A stretch of 64,000 bases of DNA from Meloidogyne chitwoodi (lineage: Eukaryota > Nematoda > Chromadorea > Rhabditida > Meloidogynidae), in the NCBI GenBank assembly GCA_015183035.1, contig JACZZP010000008.1:434001-498000 (forward strand), written 5' to 3'. Each line of letters opens with the position of its first letter. The first letter of the stretch is position 1. Under the pieces are notes generated by a model that was not told the DNA's origin, did no database searches, and saw only the letters and a program-made list of their open reading frames with translations. The translations under genes and the position numbers were made by a program. Shown piece by piece: positions 1 through 9,300 of the stretch.

Positions 1-880
1 CAGGAAAACGATAATTCTTCTTATGGAATTCATTTATTATGTTTTAATAATGAAGGGAATATTGTTCACTTTGATAGTGAATTAGATAATGCTGAAAGTA
101 ATGAAGATTTTATTGATGTGATGGATGCGAACATTCCAATAGAATTCAAACTGCCAGAAGAATGCAATGGAACTCGTCATGTTAGATTTTATATGTCAAA
201 AACAACTAATTCGAGTGGCTCAAGTAGTAGTGGACGTTCTAGAAATGGAAATGGACATTCTGGCAGCGGACATTCTGGCAATGGACATTCTGGCAATGGA
301 CATTCTGGCAGTGGACATTCTGGTAATGGACATTCTGGCAATGGACATTCTGGCAGTGGACATTCTGGTAATGGACATTCTGGCAGTGGACATCCACAAC
401 ATGGTGGTTTTGAATTTGTTCATGGACCAGACTACAATACATGGGTAAAATTTTTAATTAAAATTTAAATTAAGAAGGTAGGAGTTAATCAAAAAATTGA
501 AAAAGTGAATAGGGAAGGTATTTCTAATAGATTAAATACAGTAATTAAATGATATATATTAAAATAAAAAATTAAATTCAAAGCTAACTTGGGTATAAAA
601 AGAAAAAAGGATCGGCGCCCGTGGATGTCCTTTTAGCGAGATACTACTTTTTATATAATTTGAGTTGTTTATCGTAATAAAGTTATTTTTCTTATTCAAA
701 ATCAAATTAAAGATATAAAAATAATTATTAATTATTTTTAAGCCAAATGGAGAATTCCATGTCCGTGATGATCTCGATGAATCAACAATTAATGTTAAAT
801 ATTATTTTTTGCTTGATAATACACATCAAGTGATATATAATCACGAAGAAGATTATTCTAGTCCGGGAAGCAGCGATTAA
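1..880 (+). CDS. Secreted paralog A (5' end outside window), His/Gly/Ser repeat linker
   Basis: First visible member of a four-gene tandem family; no known domain recognised. The reading frame is open from base 1 and shares the core YGIHL-x-C and the end motif HGPDYNTW with the copies at 2495, 4897 and 7005. Between the conserved Y-M-S stretch and the FEF-x-HG motif is a tandem repeat (about 241-390) alternating GNGHS and GSGHS units. I place the exon 1 end at 444, directly after the Trp codon (TGG|GTAAAA), because all four copies have a donor there and an in-frame second exon. Exon 2 is 743-880 (acceptor TTTTTAAG), 46 codons including stop, rich in acidic residues and ending SPGSSD. Reading through the donor would give only a short tail and stop at 468. 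The signal peptide exon lies left of the window. Secretion is inferred from the paralogs. Confidence 0.72.
241..390 (+). repeat. In-frame minisatellite in paralog A (GHSGNGHSGSG units)
   Basis: About a dozen near-identical units of 12 bp of the form GGACATTCTGGC with A/G variation, giving alternating Gly-Asn/Gly-Ser and Gly-His-Ser residues. The unit length is a multiple of three, so gain or loss of units keeps the frame. Histidine density is high, which could bind metal ions; that is inference. Confidence 0.9.
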
Positions 881-954
881 GATTAAAAAAAAGAAAAAAT
901 ATTTTAAAAGTACATTTGAGTCAGGATAACTAAACAAAAGATTATTGACCTAAA

Positions 955-1140
955 ACTGTCAAAAGAGACGACATTTCACCGAAAATGGAATTTATTAAAA
1001 TTGAATATTTTATAAATTTGCTGAATTTTTGGAAATACAATTTTTTTGAAATTTTTTTAAATTTTTTTTTGAAATTTTTTGAACAAAATTAGCAATAAAA
1101 CAAAATTCGGTGAATTGTCAGTTTCGTAAAATGTCTCTTT
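955..1140. mobile_element. MITE-like foldback, TTTCACCGAA type, copy 1
   Basis: Outer ends resemble GAGAC..ACATTTC and its complement near 1133 (AAATGTCTC), with inner arms CACCGAA near 977 and TTCGGTGAA near 1109. A second copy with the same flanks lies at 3765-3955, downstream of paralog B. No coding potential. The element sits about 80 bp after the stop of paralog A and has evidently been copied with the gene as part of a larger duplicated block. Confidence 0.6.
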
Positions 1141-1389
1141 TTATTCTATTAAAAATATATTAAAATACACCTTTTATTTAAAAAAAATATAAATTAATTT
1201 TCTGAATTATTTTTATTTTTTAATTTTAAAAAGAAGAGACAACACTCCCCCCTTCAAACACACTAAACATCACTATACAAAGTAAAGATAAAAAAGAAAA
1301 TTATTTTTAAAAAAAAAAAATTTTTTTTGAGAAAAAAGCACTTTTACATCTCAACGATTAGTTTAATATAAAAAAATATTTTATAGACT

Positions 1390-1480
1390 CTTAAAGGGCA
1401 AAAAATAAATAAAAATAAATTTAAAAAATTACCGACAAAGCACTTTAAATTTTTTCTTTTTTAAAGCTGTTGGGGCTGTT
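1390..1480. repeat. Downstream block shared by paralogs A, B and C
   Basis: A stretch containing CTCTTAAAGGGCAAAAA followed by ATTACCGACAAAGCAC recurs at about 4180-4260 and 6090-6150, each time between one paralog and the next. It is non-coding and marks the duplicated unit, which is therefore larger than the coding part (roughly 2-2.5 kb). Confidence 0.75.
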
Positions 1481-1516
1481 TTATAGCCATATATAAATTA
1501 ATTCATTAATTAAAAG

Positions 1517-2262
1517 GTTCTGCGACTTTTGCGCCGGGGACTTTTGCGCCGCGACGTTTGCGCCGCGACTTTTGCGCCGAGGACTTTTGCGCCGAAGACT
1601 TTTGCGCCGCGACTTTTGCGCCGGACGACATTTGCGCCGCGACTTTTGCGCCGCTATTAACTTTAAAAAAAATAAAATTTATTAAAAATTAAACGTTAAC
1701 ATTTATTATAAAAATAGTATCAGCTAAGTTTTCATAAGCTGACAGTCTATAAACTAATTACCCCAGTCATCGATACCTTTGGTAGTTAAACGATAGGATA
1801 ATGAGTGTAAATGAGATATCCACATCTGATCATTAACATTATCTGGATCAAAAATTGTAACTAATTCTCTAATTGCTTTGTCATTTCGAGCATAAGCTCT
1901 TGACGTGGAGCATCCACAACTGGCCGTGTTGGATCTAATTCATGAGGATGTAGAAGTCCATAGATCACAAAAAAATATGCCCATTCTGCTTTTATATTCT
2001 CTAACAAACGAAAAACGTCTAGATCTGTTCATTTGTGACAATTAGAAAATAATTGAGTTTTTAAATTAAATTAGGTTTATTAGATGTTACAAATAAAAAT
2101 GTTAAATATAAAATTTATTGTTAGTTTAATTTTAATTTTTAATAAATATTTTATTTTTTTTAAAGTTAATAGCGGCGCAAAAGTCGCGGCGCAAATGTCG
2201 TCCGGCGCAAAAGTCGCGGCGCAAAGGTCGCGGCGCAAAAGTCCCCGGCGCAAAAGTCGGTT
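1517..2262. mobile_element. Foldback element with long inverted repeats made of GGCGCAAAAGTC units
   Basis: The left arm (about 1517-1655) is a run of units of the form ACTTTTGCGCCG; the right arm (about 2170-2262) is its reverse complement, including matching sub-variants (GACGACATTTGCGCC on the left, GGCGCAAATGTCGTCC on the right) and the inner flank TTAACTTTAAAAAAAATAAA. Both arms are much more GC-rich than the surroundings. This is a typical foldback layout with tandemly repeated termini. The small reading frames across the right arm are by-products of the repeat. Confidence 0.85.
1755..2040 (-). pseudogene. Degenerate coding remnant inside the foldback element
   Basis: On the minus strand a stretch with ordinary codon composition reads as protein in two overlapping frames: one part containing LLENIKAEWAYFFVIYGLLH, then after a frame change a part containing RNDKAIRELVTIFDPDNVN and ending RLTTKGIDDWGN plus a stop near 1755. 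No start codon or splice pattern repairs the shift. I do not recognise the family. It could be a decayed transposon gene or a captured host exon carried between the inverted arms. Confidence 0.45.
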
Positions 2263-2329
2263 TACCAATTAAAATTAAATTAATTTTTTTCTCTCCCTAT
2301 TATTTGGAGGGTGCGCTTGTATTAGAGGG

Positions 2330-2494
2330 AATACGTATATTTATATTTTCTCTATCCTCATTGGGTTATCTTTCCATTTTTAAGGCCCCTCTAAATTAAT
2401 AAAATTTTTATTTTATATTTTATTTTACTCTCTTTTTAATTTTTTTTTTAAAATAAATTTTATTTTAGAGATAACAAATTTTTAATTTAAAAAA
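2330..2494 (+). promoter_or_regulatory. Conserved 5' block of paralog B with likely trans-splice acceptor
   Basis: The block with TTTCCATTTTTAAG and CCCCTCTAAATTAATAAAA, then a T-rich tract and TTTTATTTTAG about 25 bp before the ATG, is repeated almost unchanged at 4740-4896 ahead of paralog C. The TTTTATTTTAG motif looks like a splice acceptor with no upstream coding exon, as expected for spliced-leader trans-splicing in nematodes. The shared block upstream suggests a common promoter. Confidence 0.55.
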
Positions 2495-3680
2495 ATGATT
2501 TTTTTTGGTCTTCAACTTGCTCTTCTATTAATTTTAAAATTAATAGAAGAAACAAATTGTACTGAAAAATCATTTAATATTATTATAAGACCAATGACAT
2601 CTTTTATTATGCCGGATCGGAGTGAAACATTTATCAATATTCAAACCGATTCAACTCCTTATGGCATTCATTTATATTGTAAAAGTAAAAACAGAAATAC
2701 TAGCGGTAGTAATTCACAACACTTTGGGGGTATAAGTAAAATTTTTGATATCGATGGTAACCAACAACATTTATTCACAATGCCAGGAGCATGTAAAGCA
2801 AAAGGTCCTGTTTATTTTTACATTTCAATAACTATTAATGCGGATGTACCAATTATTGGTGAAAATGAACATTCTGATGGTGAAAATGAACATTCTGATG
2901 GTGAAAATGAACATTCTGATGGTGAAAATGAACATTCTGATGGTAGTGAACATTCTAGTGGTTTTGAATTTTTGTATGGATTAGACTACACTACATGGGT
3001 AAAATATTTTAATTAAAATTTAATTGAGAGTGTGGGGGATAATCAAAAAAATGAGTATAAAATTCCACAAATATTTGTGTATTACAGTATTTAAATTATT
3101 TATTAAAATTAGTGACCAGCAAAATCGGGATTCCGAGTCGGGATTTTCTTTTAAAAAGTCGGGATCCCTACGCGCAGTGAAGGAAAAGTTACAAAATTTC
3201 CACGGAACTAATTTTAGTTCCGGAACTTTATTTTTAATTTTCCGGAACTTTATTTTTAATTTTCCGGAACTTTATTTTTAATTTTCCGGAACTTTATTTT
3301 TAATTTTCCGGAACTTTATTTTTAATTTTCCGGAACTTTATTTTTAATTTTCCGGAACTTTATTTTAATTTTCAATGTTCCAGTTCCGGAACTTGAAAAC
3401 TTTCCCATCAGTCGGTCACTAATTAAAATAAAAATTAAATTCAAATCTAACTTCGTTTTTATAAAAAAATCAAACGGAGGTGCCCGTGGGTTAACGAAAT
3501 TCTAAAAATTATTAAAAATTAGAGCAAATAAAAAATAAATAAATTTTTAAATAGCCATCTGGACGGTTTTATGTCTCTACTCGAACTCAAATACCAACAA
3601 TTATTTTGAATTATTATAAGTTTACCAACACTAAACATATTGCTCGAGTGCCAGCATCGGGAAGCGATGATGAAAATTGA
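2495..3680 (+). CDS. Secreted paralog B with four ENEHSDG repeats
   Basis: Complete two-exon gene of the tandem family. Exon 1 (2495-2998, 168 codons) starts with a hydrophobic signal peptide (residues about 1-22, ending near ETNCTE), then the family core: a short beta-like stretch ending RPMTSF, a YGIHL-x-C motif, MPGACKAKGPVYFYIS, a linker of four ENEHSDG units plus a half unit, and FEFLYGLDYTTW at the donor. Exon 2 (3555-3680, 42 codons with stop) encodes a tail starting PSGRFYV and ending SGSDDEN. Splicing is phase 0 on both sides. The predicted mature protein is about 185 residues with few cysteines and no membrane segment after the signal. Function unknown; a host-directed or extracellular role is inferred only from secretion, copy number and divergence. 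Confidence 0.8.
2859..2950 (+). repeat. In-frame 21-bp tandem repeat in paralog B
   Basis: Four near-identical 21-bp units (GGTGAAAATGAACATTCTGAT) encode GENEHSD repeats, followed by a diverged partial unit ending in SEHSSG. The repeat lies at the same protein position as the unrelated-length repeat in paralog A, just before the FEF motif. Confidence 0.92.
3214..3395. repeat. Intronic tandem repeat TTCCGGAACTTTATTTTTAAT in paralog B
   Basis: About eight units of 20-21 bp with the palindromic core TTCCGGAA lie between the two exons of paralog B. Related TTCCGGAACTGGAAC pieces also occur in the intron of paralog C (about 5387-5460). The repeat makes that intron about 550 bp, long for this window. 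Confidence 0.88.
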
Positions 3681-4896
3681 AAAAGAAAAAAGATAAAAAA
3701 TATTTTAAAAGTACATTTGAGTCTGGATAACTCAACAAAAGATTGTTGACCTAAAACTAACAAAAGAGACATTTCACCGAATGGAATTTATAAAAATTGA
3801 ATATTTTATAAATTCTCTGAATCTTTGGAAATATTATAAAATTTAAAAAATATTTTTGAAATTTTTTATGAATTTTTATTTCAATTTTTGAACAAAATTA
3901 GGGCATAAACACAAAATTCGGTGAATTGTCAGTTTCGTAAAATGTCTCTATCTATTCTATCAAACATATATTAAAATACACTCTTTATTTAAAAAAATAT
4001 AAATTAATTTTCTGAATTATTTTTTAATTTTAAAATTGTCAAATAAAGGCACCCCCAATATACACACACACTAAACATCACTACTCAAAAAATAAAAATT
4101 TATTTTTAAGAAAATTTTTTGAGAAAAAAAGCACTTTTACATCTCAACGATTTGTTTATAAATAAAAAAATATCCTATAAACTCTTAAAGAGCAAAAAAT
4201 AAATAAAAATAAATTTAAAAAATTACCGACAAAGCACATTAAATTTTCTATTTTTTAAACTGTTGGGTTTTATAGCCATATATAAAGGTAAATTAATTTT
4301 ATCAATCTCTAAATTAAATTAAAATTAATCTTTTCCTTTCCCTCGGGTATCCGGCCTTTTTTTCGGTTCCGGATATTCGGAACCAACAACCTTAATCAGA
4401 CTAAAAAATAGTGTGGGCAGACATTTGCGGACGAATATTTTTATAATTAATTAATATATTTATATTTAATTTAAGATATATTTTAAATTGAATAAAATAG
4501 TAAAATAAATTTTAAAATAAATTTAAAAAATTTTTTTAACTAAATTTTTAAAAAAATAATAAATTATTTCTTTCGAAAGTCACTGCCTCGCCTGACTTGA
4601 TAAATAAAATATTTTATAGAAAATACAAAAGTGCAATTTTCCCTCTTAAATTTAATATAAAAGCAAGAAAAGAAGTCTCTCTCTGTTGGTGGAGAAGGCA
4701 AATAAAAAATCGTCACATGAACAAAAGTAGCTAAGCGTATAATTTATCTTTTCTCTTTCCTCATTGGGAGATGTCTTTCCATTTTTAAGACCCCTCTAAA
4801 TTAATAAAATTTTTATTAATTTTTTATTTTACTCTTTTAAATTTTTTTTTTAAATAAATTTTATTTTAGATATTAAATTTTTAATTCAAAAAAAAA
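3681..4896. other. Spacer between paralogs B and C
   Basis: Contains the second copy of the TTTCACCGAA foldback (about 3765-3955), the shared downstream block (about 4180-4260), a small GGTATCCGG/CCGGATATTCGG hairpin near 4346-4382, and the conserved 5' block of paralog C (4740-4896). No reading frame with splice support was seen. Confidence 0.7.
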
Positions 4897-5647
4897 ATGA
4901 ATTTTATTTTTTTGCTTCAACTTGCTTCAACATTTTTAATTTTAAATTTAATTGAAAAAACAACTGGAACGGGCAGAAAAATAAAAATTGTAATAAATCC
5001 ATTTACAAGAGTACGAGGATATTATATCCATGATTGGAATAATATTTCTCAATTTGGTGTTCATTTAAAATGTTCTAGTGCAGAAAACAAAAACATAAAA
5101 ACACCTTTTATATCAATCGATAATATTTATTTAATTGATACAAATGTAACTATTGAAATTGAAATGCCAAAATCTTGTAAGGAAAATGGTCCAATCTATT
5201 ATTATATTTCACAAACGATTAAGACTAATCAGGGTATCAAATTTCAACATGGAGAAGACTACTACAACTGGGTATTAAATTTGGGTTTGTCCCCATAGGG
5301 CGGGAAGGACTTTAAAGGGAACGGGGAAGAGAAATGTTACAGGGGACGGGGGAAAATTATTAATTGTTGGTGATAAATTTACCAATTCCGGAACTGGAAC
5401 TATGAAAATAAAAATGCAATTCCGGAACTGGAACTAGTTCCGTGGAAATTTTGAAACTTTTCCATCACTGATTGTTAGTTTAATAAAAAAATTTAAAATT
5501 TTTTTATTAAAAATTTTAAATTAAAATTTTTAGATGTGCGCAAAGGTTAAACTCCCAGCTGTATCAGTCATTCCAACTCCGACACTCACATTCGAATATT
5601 TAGTTGATCAAGGTCACCACACTTTAATGGCACCTGTGATTTCATAG
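4897..5647 (+). CDS. Secreted paralog C (no linker repeat)
   Basis: Two exons: 4897-5271 (125 codons) and 5534-5647 (38 codons with stop), joined in phase 0 after the conserved Trp (NW|GTATTA). Exon 1 starts with a signal peptide (residues 1 to about 23, ending near KTTGTG) and holds the family core: VINPFTRV, FGVHLKC, MPKSCKENGPIYYYIS, FQHGEDYYNW. In place of the repeat of A and B there are only a few residues (KTNQGI). The second exon, starting MCAKVKLPAV and ending APVIS, aligns with that of paralog D (KLPxxxxIP, FEY, PVI) and not with those of A and B, so there are two second-exon types. The intron holds GGGAACGGGG and TTCCGGAACTGG repeat pieces. Unspliced reading would stop at 5298. Confidence 0.78.
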
Positions 5648-5691
5648 AAGAATATAAACGTGTCTAACTTTGATTTACGTATTTTTTCCTA

Positions 5692-5880
5692 CTTTTATAG
5701 TGTTATTCACTTTCTTTTTCCGGTGATATACAATTCTCTTCAGAGCATAGTGATAAAAGCTGCTCTCTCGTGTGAAAAAGACGCAGAAAAACAGACAAGT
5801 GAATTACTGTGTCTTTTGTTTATTAGCGAGTTTTACCACATGAGTTAGAAGAGAATTGTATATTCCGGAAAAATATATTT
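5692..5880. mobile_element. MITE, CTCTTCAGAG family, diverged copy
   Basis: Arms ATATACAATTCTCTTC (about 5727) and GAAGAGAATTGTATATTCCGG (about 5849) enclose a segment with CTCTCTCGTGTGAAAAAGACGCAG. The inner part matches the better preserved element at 10665-10905. The short frame across it is not supported as a gene. Confidence 0.65.
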
Positions 5881-7004
5881 TTCCGGATGTTTCTCTTATT
5901 TGTTCTTTTCCAATGTTTCTTTATTTATATTTTTTATTTTAAAAGAAAGACATCACTCCCTCCAATATACATACACTAGACATTACTACACAAATTAAAG
6001 ATAAAAAAATTATTTTGAAATTTACTTTTTTGAGAAAAAAGCACTTTTACATCTCAACGATTTGTTTATAAATAACAAATATGCTATAGACTCTTAAAGG
6101 GCAAAAATAAAAATTTTTTAAATTACCGACAAAGCACTTTTAATTTTTTCTTTTTTTAATTAGGCGGGGCTGTTTTATAGCTATAAATAAATATTAATTA
6201 ATCACTAAATTAATTTAAATTAAATCTTTTCCTTTACTTATCCTCCCCTTTAATTTAATTAATCGACTCATTTTAAATAAAAAATATAAAATTATCCTAA
6301 TTAAAAAAAAAAGTTTATTTATTTTCTGTGAAAAAGACTGAGGAAAGTTTATTTTCCGTTATGTAAGCAAAAAGTTTCGCAACATTTTTTACCCTCAAGA
6401 TTATAACACTAATTTTATTAAAAAATATAAGAGAATTATTTTTTAAGCATTATTTCTTAACAAAATAATTGCATTTAAAATGTTACCTACCTTTTGTCGC
6501 ATAATAGAAATGAACTGGCCGTACAATTGCTACATTATTTCTTCTTTAAATAGAAGCATCATGTAGCAATAAGGGGTCCACCCCTGAATATCGAAACCCT
6601 GAATATCTAATTAGCCAATTGGTCAATTGCCAATTCGGTCAAATCTCTTAAAACAATTTGGTCCCATTCAAACTTGGACCTACAAGGAGTTTTTATTACT
6701 TGACCAAATTGGCAGTTTGGCAAACTGGCTAATTAGATATTCAGGGTTGATCCCGCAATAAGACGCGGCCATTGTTTGCTATGCCAAACTTAGAAATAGA
6801 AATTTTGAAAAACCAGGACCGGGAAACGGGAACTTGAAAAATGGAACTACCGGGAAGGACTGAAACGGGAAAACCGGGAATTCCCGATTTCATCCCGTTT
6901 ACTATCGGGGCCCAGTCCCGTTCCTCTCTGGTCTGACTCGCCTTCTAAGAAACTCAAAAACAAGACTCAAACTGTACTTTGTAAAATTAAAGGTTATTCA
7001 TCCA
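5881..7004. other. Spacer between paralogs C and D, with foldbacks and a GGGAACGGGA-rich repeat
   Basis: Holds a third copy of the shared downstream block (6090-6150), a MITE-like foldback with arms CCCTGAATATCTAATTAGCCA (from 6597) and TGGCTAATTAGATATTCAGGG (to about 6746), and a GC-richer repeat of GGGAACGGG/CCGGGAA units (about 6806-6930) also found at 5283-5355 and 19985-20135. The 5' block shared by B and C is absent here, so paralog D has different upstream sequence. No gene seen. Confidence 0.65.
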
Positions 7005-7900
7005 ATGAATATTTTTCTATTATTTCAAATTTTATTTGTTTTTCTGCTTTTTATCGAAAAAACAAAAGGAACAAATCGAACGATTGGAATATACATAAAA
7101 CCAATGATAAAAATCAATAATGGACAGACTCAAATGGACCGAACAAATAATATTCGTTATGGAATTCATTTGGCCTGTAAAAGTAGACGTAAAACAATAC
7201 ATTTCAATAATGGCTTAAATAATGTAATTATTGAAAATTCTCCTGGACAAACGACTTTTGAAAATCCAGAAATATTCAAAATACCTGCTAGATGCAAAAA
7301 AAGAGGTCCAATAAAATATTACATTTCTAAAGTAATTAATCCTGATAATGCTGATTTGGATGCTTATGAAACTAATTACCAATTCTTTCATGGAAAAAAT
7401 TACAAAAATTGGGTATATAAATTATTATTGAAAAAAGTCCGCAACTTTTTTCCGCAAATTTTTTTGTCCGCAAATAAATTTTTTTCGCAAATTATTTTTT
7501 TGTCCGCAAATATTTTTTTATTTCCCCTCTGATTTTATTCTTTTTATCCTTTTAATGGCTTGCGGACTAAAATTGTGGGTACTTTTTATTCGCATAATTA
7601 AAAGTTATCTTATTTATGCTAATGTGTTCCATTCCTTTTTATTTAAAATTCAAAATAACCCCCTCACTATATTTCAAAATAATTTTAGTGGAAAATTGTA
7701 TTTATTAAAACTTGCGGATTAAATTTGCGGATTTTAACAAAAATTAGTTAAATTAAATTTTTTAAAAGTTAAAAGGAAATATTAAACTACCTAATATTCC
7801 AATAATACCTAAACTTGTATTTGAATATAAAGTAAATAAAGTTAACGTAGGAAATGAAGTGAGAGAGCTTCATATTTTAATTAAGCCTGTGATTGTTTAA
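7005..7900 (+). CDS. Secreted paralog D
   Basis: Two exons: 7005-7412 (136 codons) and 7769-7900 (44 codons with stop), phase 0 after the conserved Trp (NW|GTATAT; acceptor TTAAAAG before TTAAAAGG). The signal peptide covers residues 1 to about 22 (MNIFLLFQILFVFLLFIEK). Core motifs: IKPM, RYGIHLACKS, IPARCKKRGPIKYYIS, FFHGKNYKNW. The linker is a non-repetitive, Asn/Asp-rich stretch. The second exon begins LKGNIKLPNIPIIP and ends KPVIV, clearly like that of paralog C. If not spliced, the frame runs into copies of the TTTGTCCGCAAAT repeat and stops at 7532; I reject that reading because the spliced form aligns with its neighbour. Confidence 0.77.
7438..7515. repeat. GTCCGCAA-family repeat in the intron of paralog D
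   Basis: Four closely spaced pieces (GTCCGCAACTTTTTTCCGCA, then TTTGTCCGCAAAT and variants) with the complementary TTGCGGAC and TTGCGGAT near 7560-7730. They belong to the same family as the foldbacks in the ROCK introns. Confidence 0.7.
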
Positions 7901-8164
7901 AAGAAAGAAAGAAGAAAAGAAAGAAGAAATAAAAGTTTAAAAACAAAATAGGATATATTTATTATATTTTCAAATTTTCTCTATTTTTTAGTAATTGTTT
8001 CGTATTAAAAAAAAATAAAAAAAAATTTTTTATTTTTTTATAAAAATAGGATAATTTAATTTTAATATTTTTTTTAATATTATTTTTTAATATTTTATAA
8101 TTTAACCAATGTTGTGAATAAGTTTTAAGACACCAGAGAATATCTATAAATTTAAAAAAATAAT

Positions 8165-9190
8165 TTAAAAAAAATAAAAATTAAAAAATACATCAAAGCC
8201 AATAGTTGGAAGCCCCCCTTTTCGCTTCTTACGACCATGCAACTCTGCCTATAAAAAATAATAAATTAATATTTGAATAGTCTTTTTATCCACTATTTCT
8301 TTTAAGTTATTTTCCCTTTAATTCTAATAAAATTGAAAAACACCCCATTTATTCGCAAAAGATATTTATCTTCAATTGTAAAAATATTTTCTTGCGAATA
8401 AATGGGGTGTGCACTTAAATTACAAAAGTTACAATTTAAATAAAAAATAAATAATTAACCGTTGATATTCCATAAAAAACATTTTGTTTATCTGCCCCAG
8501 TAATAATTCCAAATAATGACATACTTGAACTTTCATCTTGCTCTAAATTTGCTAGACGAATTTCTGCTTTTGCTACATCAATTTCTCTTGTTGTTGCTTT
8601 ATCAAATAATTCTTTAATTTCCTTTAAAATATTTTAAATCTTTTTAACTTGTCTACTTAAAATACCCACCCCATTTATCGCAAGAAAATATTTTACAATT
8701 GAAGATAAATATTTTCTTGCGAATAAATGGAATGGATACCAAATAAACAAATAATTAATTAATTTTTTATTTTATTACTTTATTTAATGCAAGTGCCTCA
8801 ACTCGAAAATGAACTGGGTCTTTTTGTTGAATTGCTAACTCTTTGACCATTAAGAGAAGACAATGCCTTTTATAGGAGAAATTTATTAAATTTATGTTTT
8901 GATGTTTTTAAGTTTTTCTGATTTTATTTTTTTGTTTTTCTGATTTTTTATGTTTTTAAGTTTTTCTGATTTTTTGTGTTTTATATAATTTTTTGCTCAA
9001 CATACTTGTGCCTACTTTGCCGAAGCTGACGTTCCAAATATTTTTCAATACCTTCCAGGTTTAACAACTCCGTTTTGTTCATTTCTTGAAGATGTTTTTT
9101 CAAAATATTTATGCCATTATCTTTTAGAATTTCTGGTTCTTTTTCAATTTCCTTAAATATTAAATATTTAAAATTATAAGAATAAGCCTC
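8165..9190 (-). CDS. Unidentified multi-exon gene, 5' end unresolved
   Basis: Four minus-strand exons join in frame with good splice sites: about 9190-9006 (open at its 5' side; donor CACAA|GTATGTT), 8866-8779, 8621-8460 and 8248-8165 (stop). Readable parts include KKHLQEMNKTELLN, YLERQLRQSRHK, MVKELAIQQKDPVHFRVEAL, KEIKELFDKATTREIDVAKA, SMSLFGIITGADKQ and a basic tail HGRKKRKGGLP. The composition is that of a conserved cytoplasmic or nuclear helical protein, not a secreted one; I cannot name it. No start codon is visible before the 15-bp minisatellite at 9301, so the gene may be 5' truncated or have an exon beyond it. Two CCCATTTATTCGCAAG foldbacks lie in its introns. Confidence 0.55.
8341..8412. 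mobile_element. MITE, CACCCCATTTATTCGCAA family, copy 1
   Basis: Arms CACCCCATTTATTCGCAA and TTGCGAATAAATGGGGTG enclose an AT-rich centre, about 70 bp in all. It lies in an intron of the unidentified gene. Other copies: 8668-8735, 54818-54895, 54950-55026, 55256-55365 and 55768-55852, with partial copies near 36975 and 42118-42295. Confidence 0.85.
8668..8735. mobile_element. MITE, CACCCCATTTATTCGCAA family, copy 2
   Basis: Arms CACCCCATTTATCGCAAG and CTTGCGAATAAATGGAATGG, with one base missing on the left and a changed right end, around a centre nearly identical to copy 1 (ATTTTACAATTGAAGATAAATA). It lies in the next intron of the same gene. Confidence 0.8.
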
Positions 9191-9300
9191 AACTAAGAAT
9201 AACTGAGAGCTTGGTATATATGGGAATGTGTGATAATATATAGATTTTTAAATCAAGGTCGGGATAAGAAAGAGATTAATAATAAGCAATATCAGAGATC

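Noticed and set aside
241..390. Collagen or silk-like classification of paralog A from its Gly/Ser/His repeat
   Set aside because: No Gly-x-Y periodicity, and the flanking core is shared with paralogs that lack the repeat.
2080..2272. Opposed 62-residue frames at the right arm of the GCGCC element
   Set aside because: They cover the inverted-repeat arm and AT-rich sequence; composition follows the repeat.
7413..7532. C-terminal extension of paralog D made from GTCCGCAA repeat sequence
   Set aside because: A donor at 7413 and an in-frame second exon at 7769 that aligns with paralog C give a better gene; the extension is intronic repeat.
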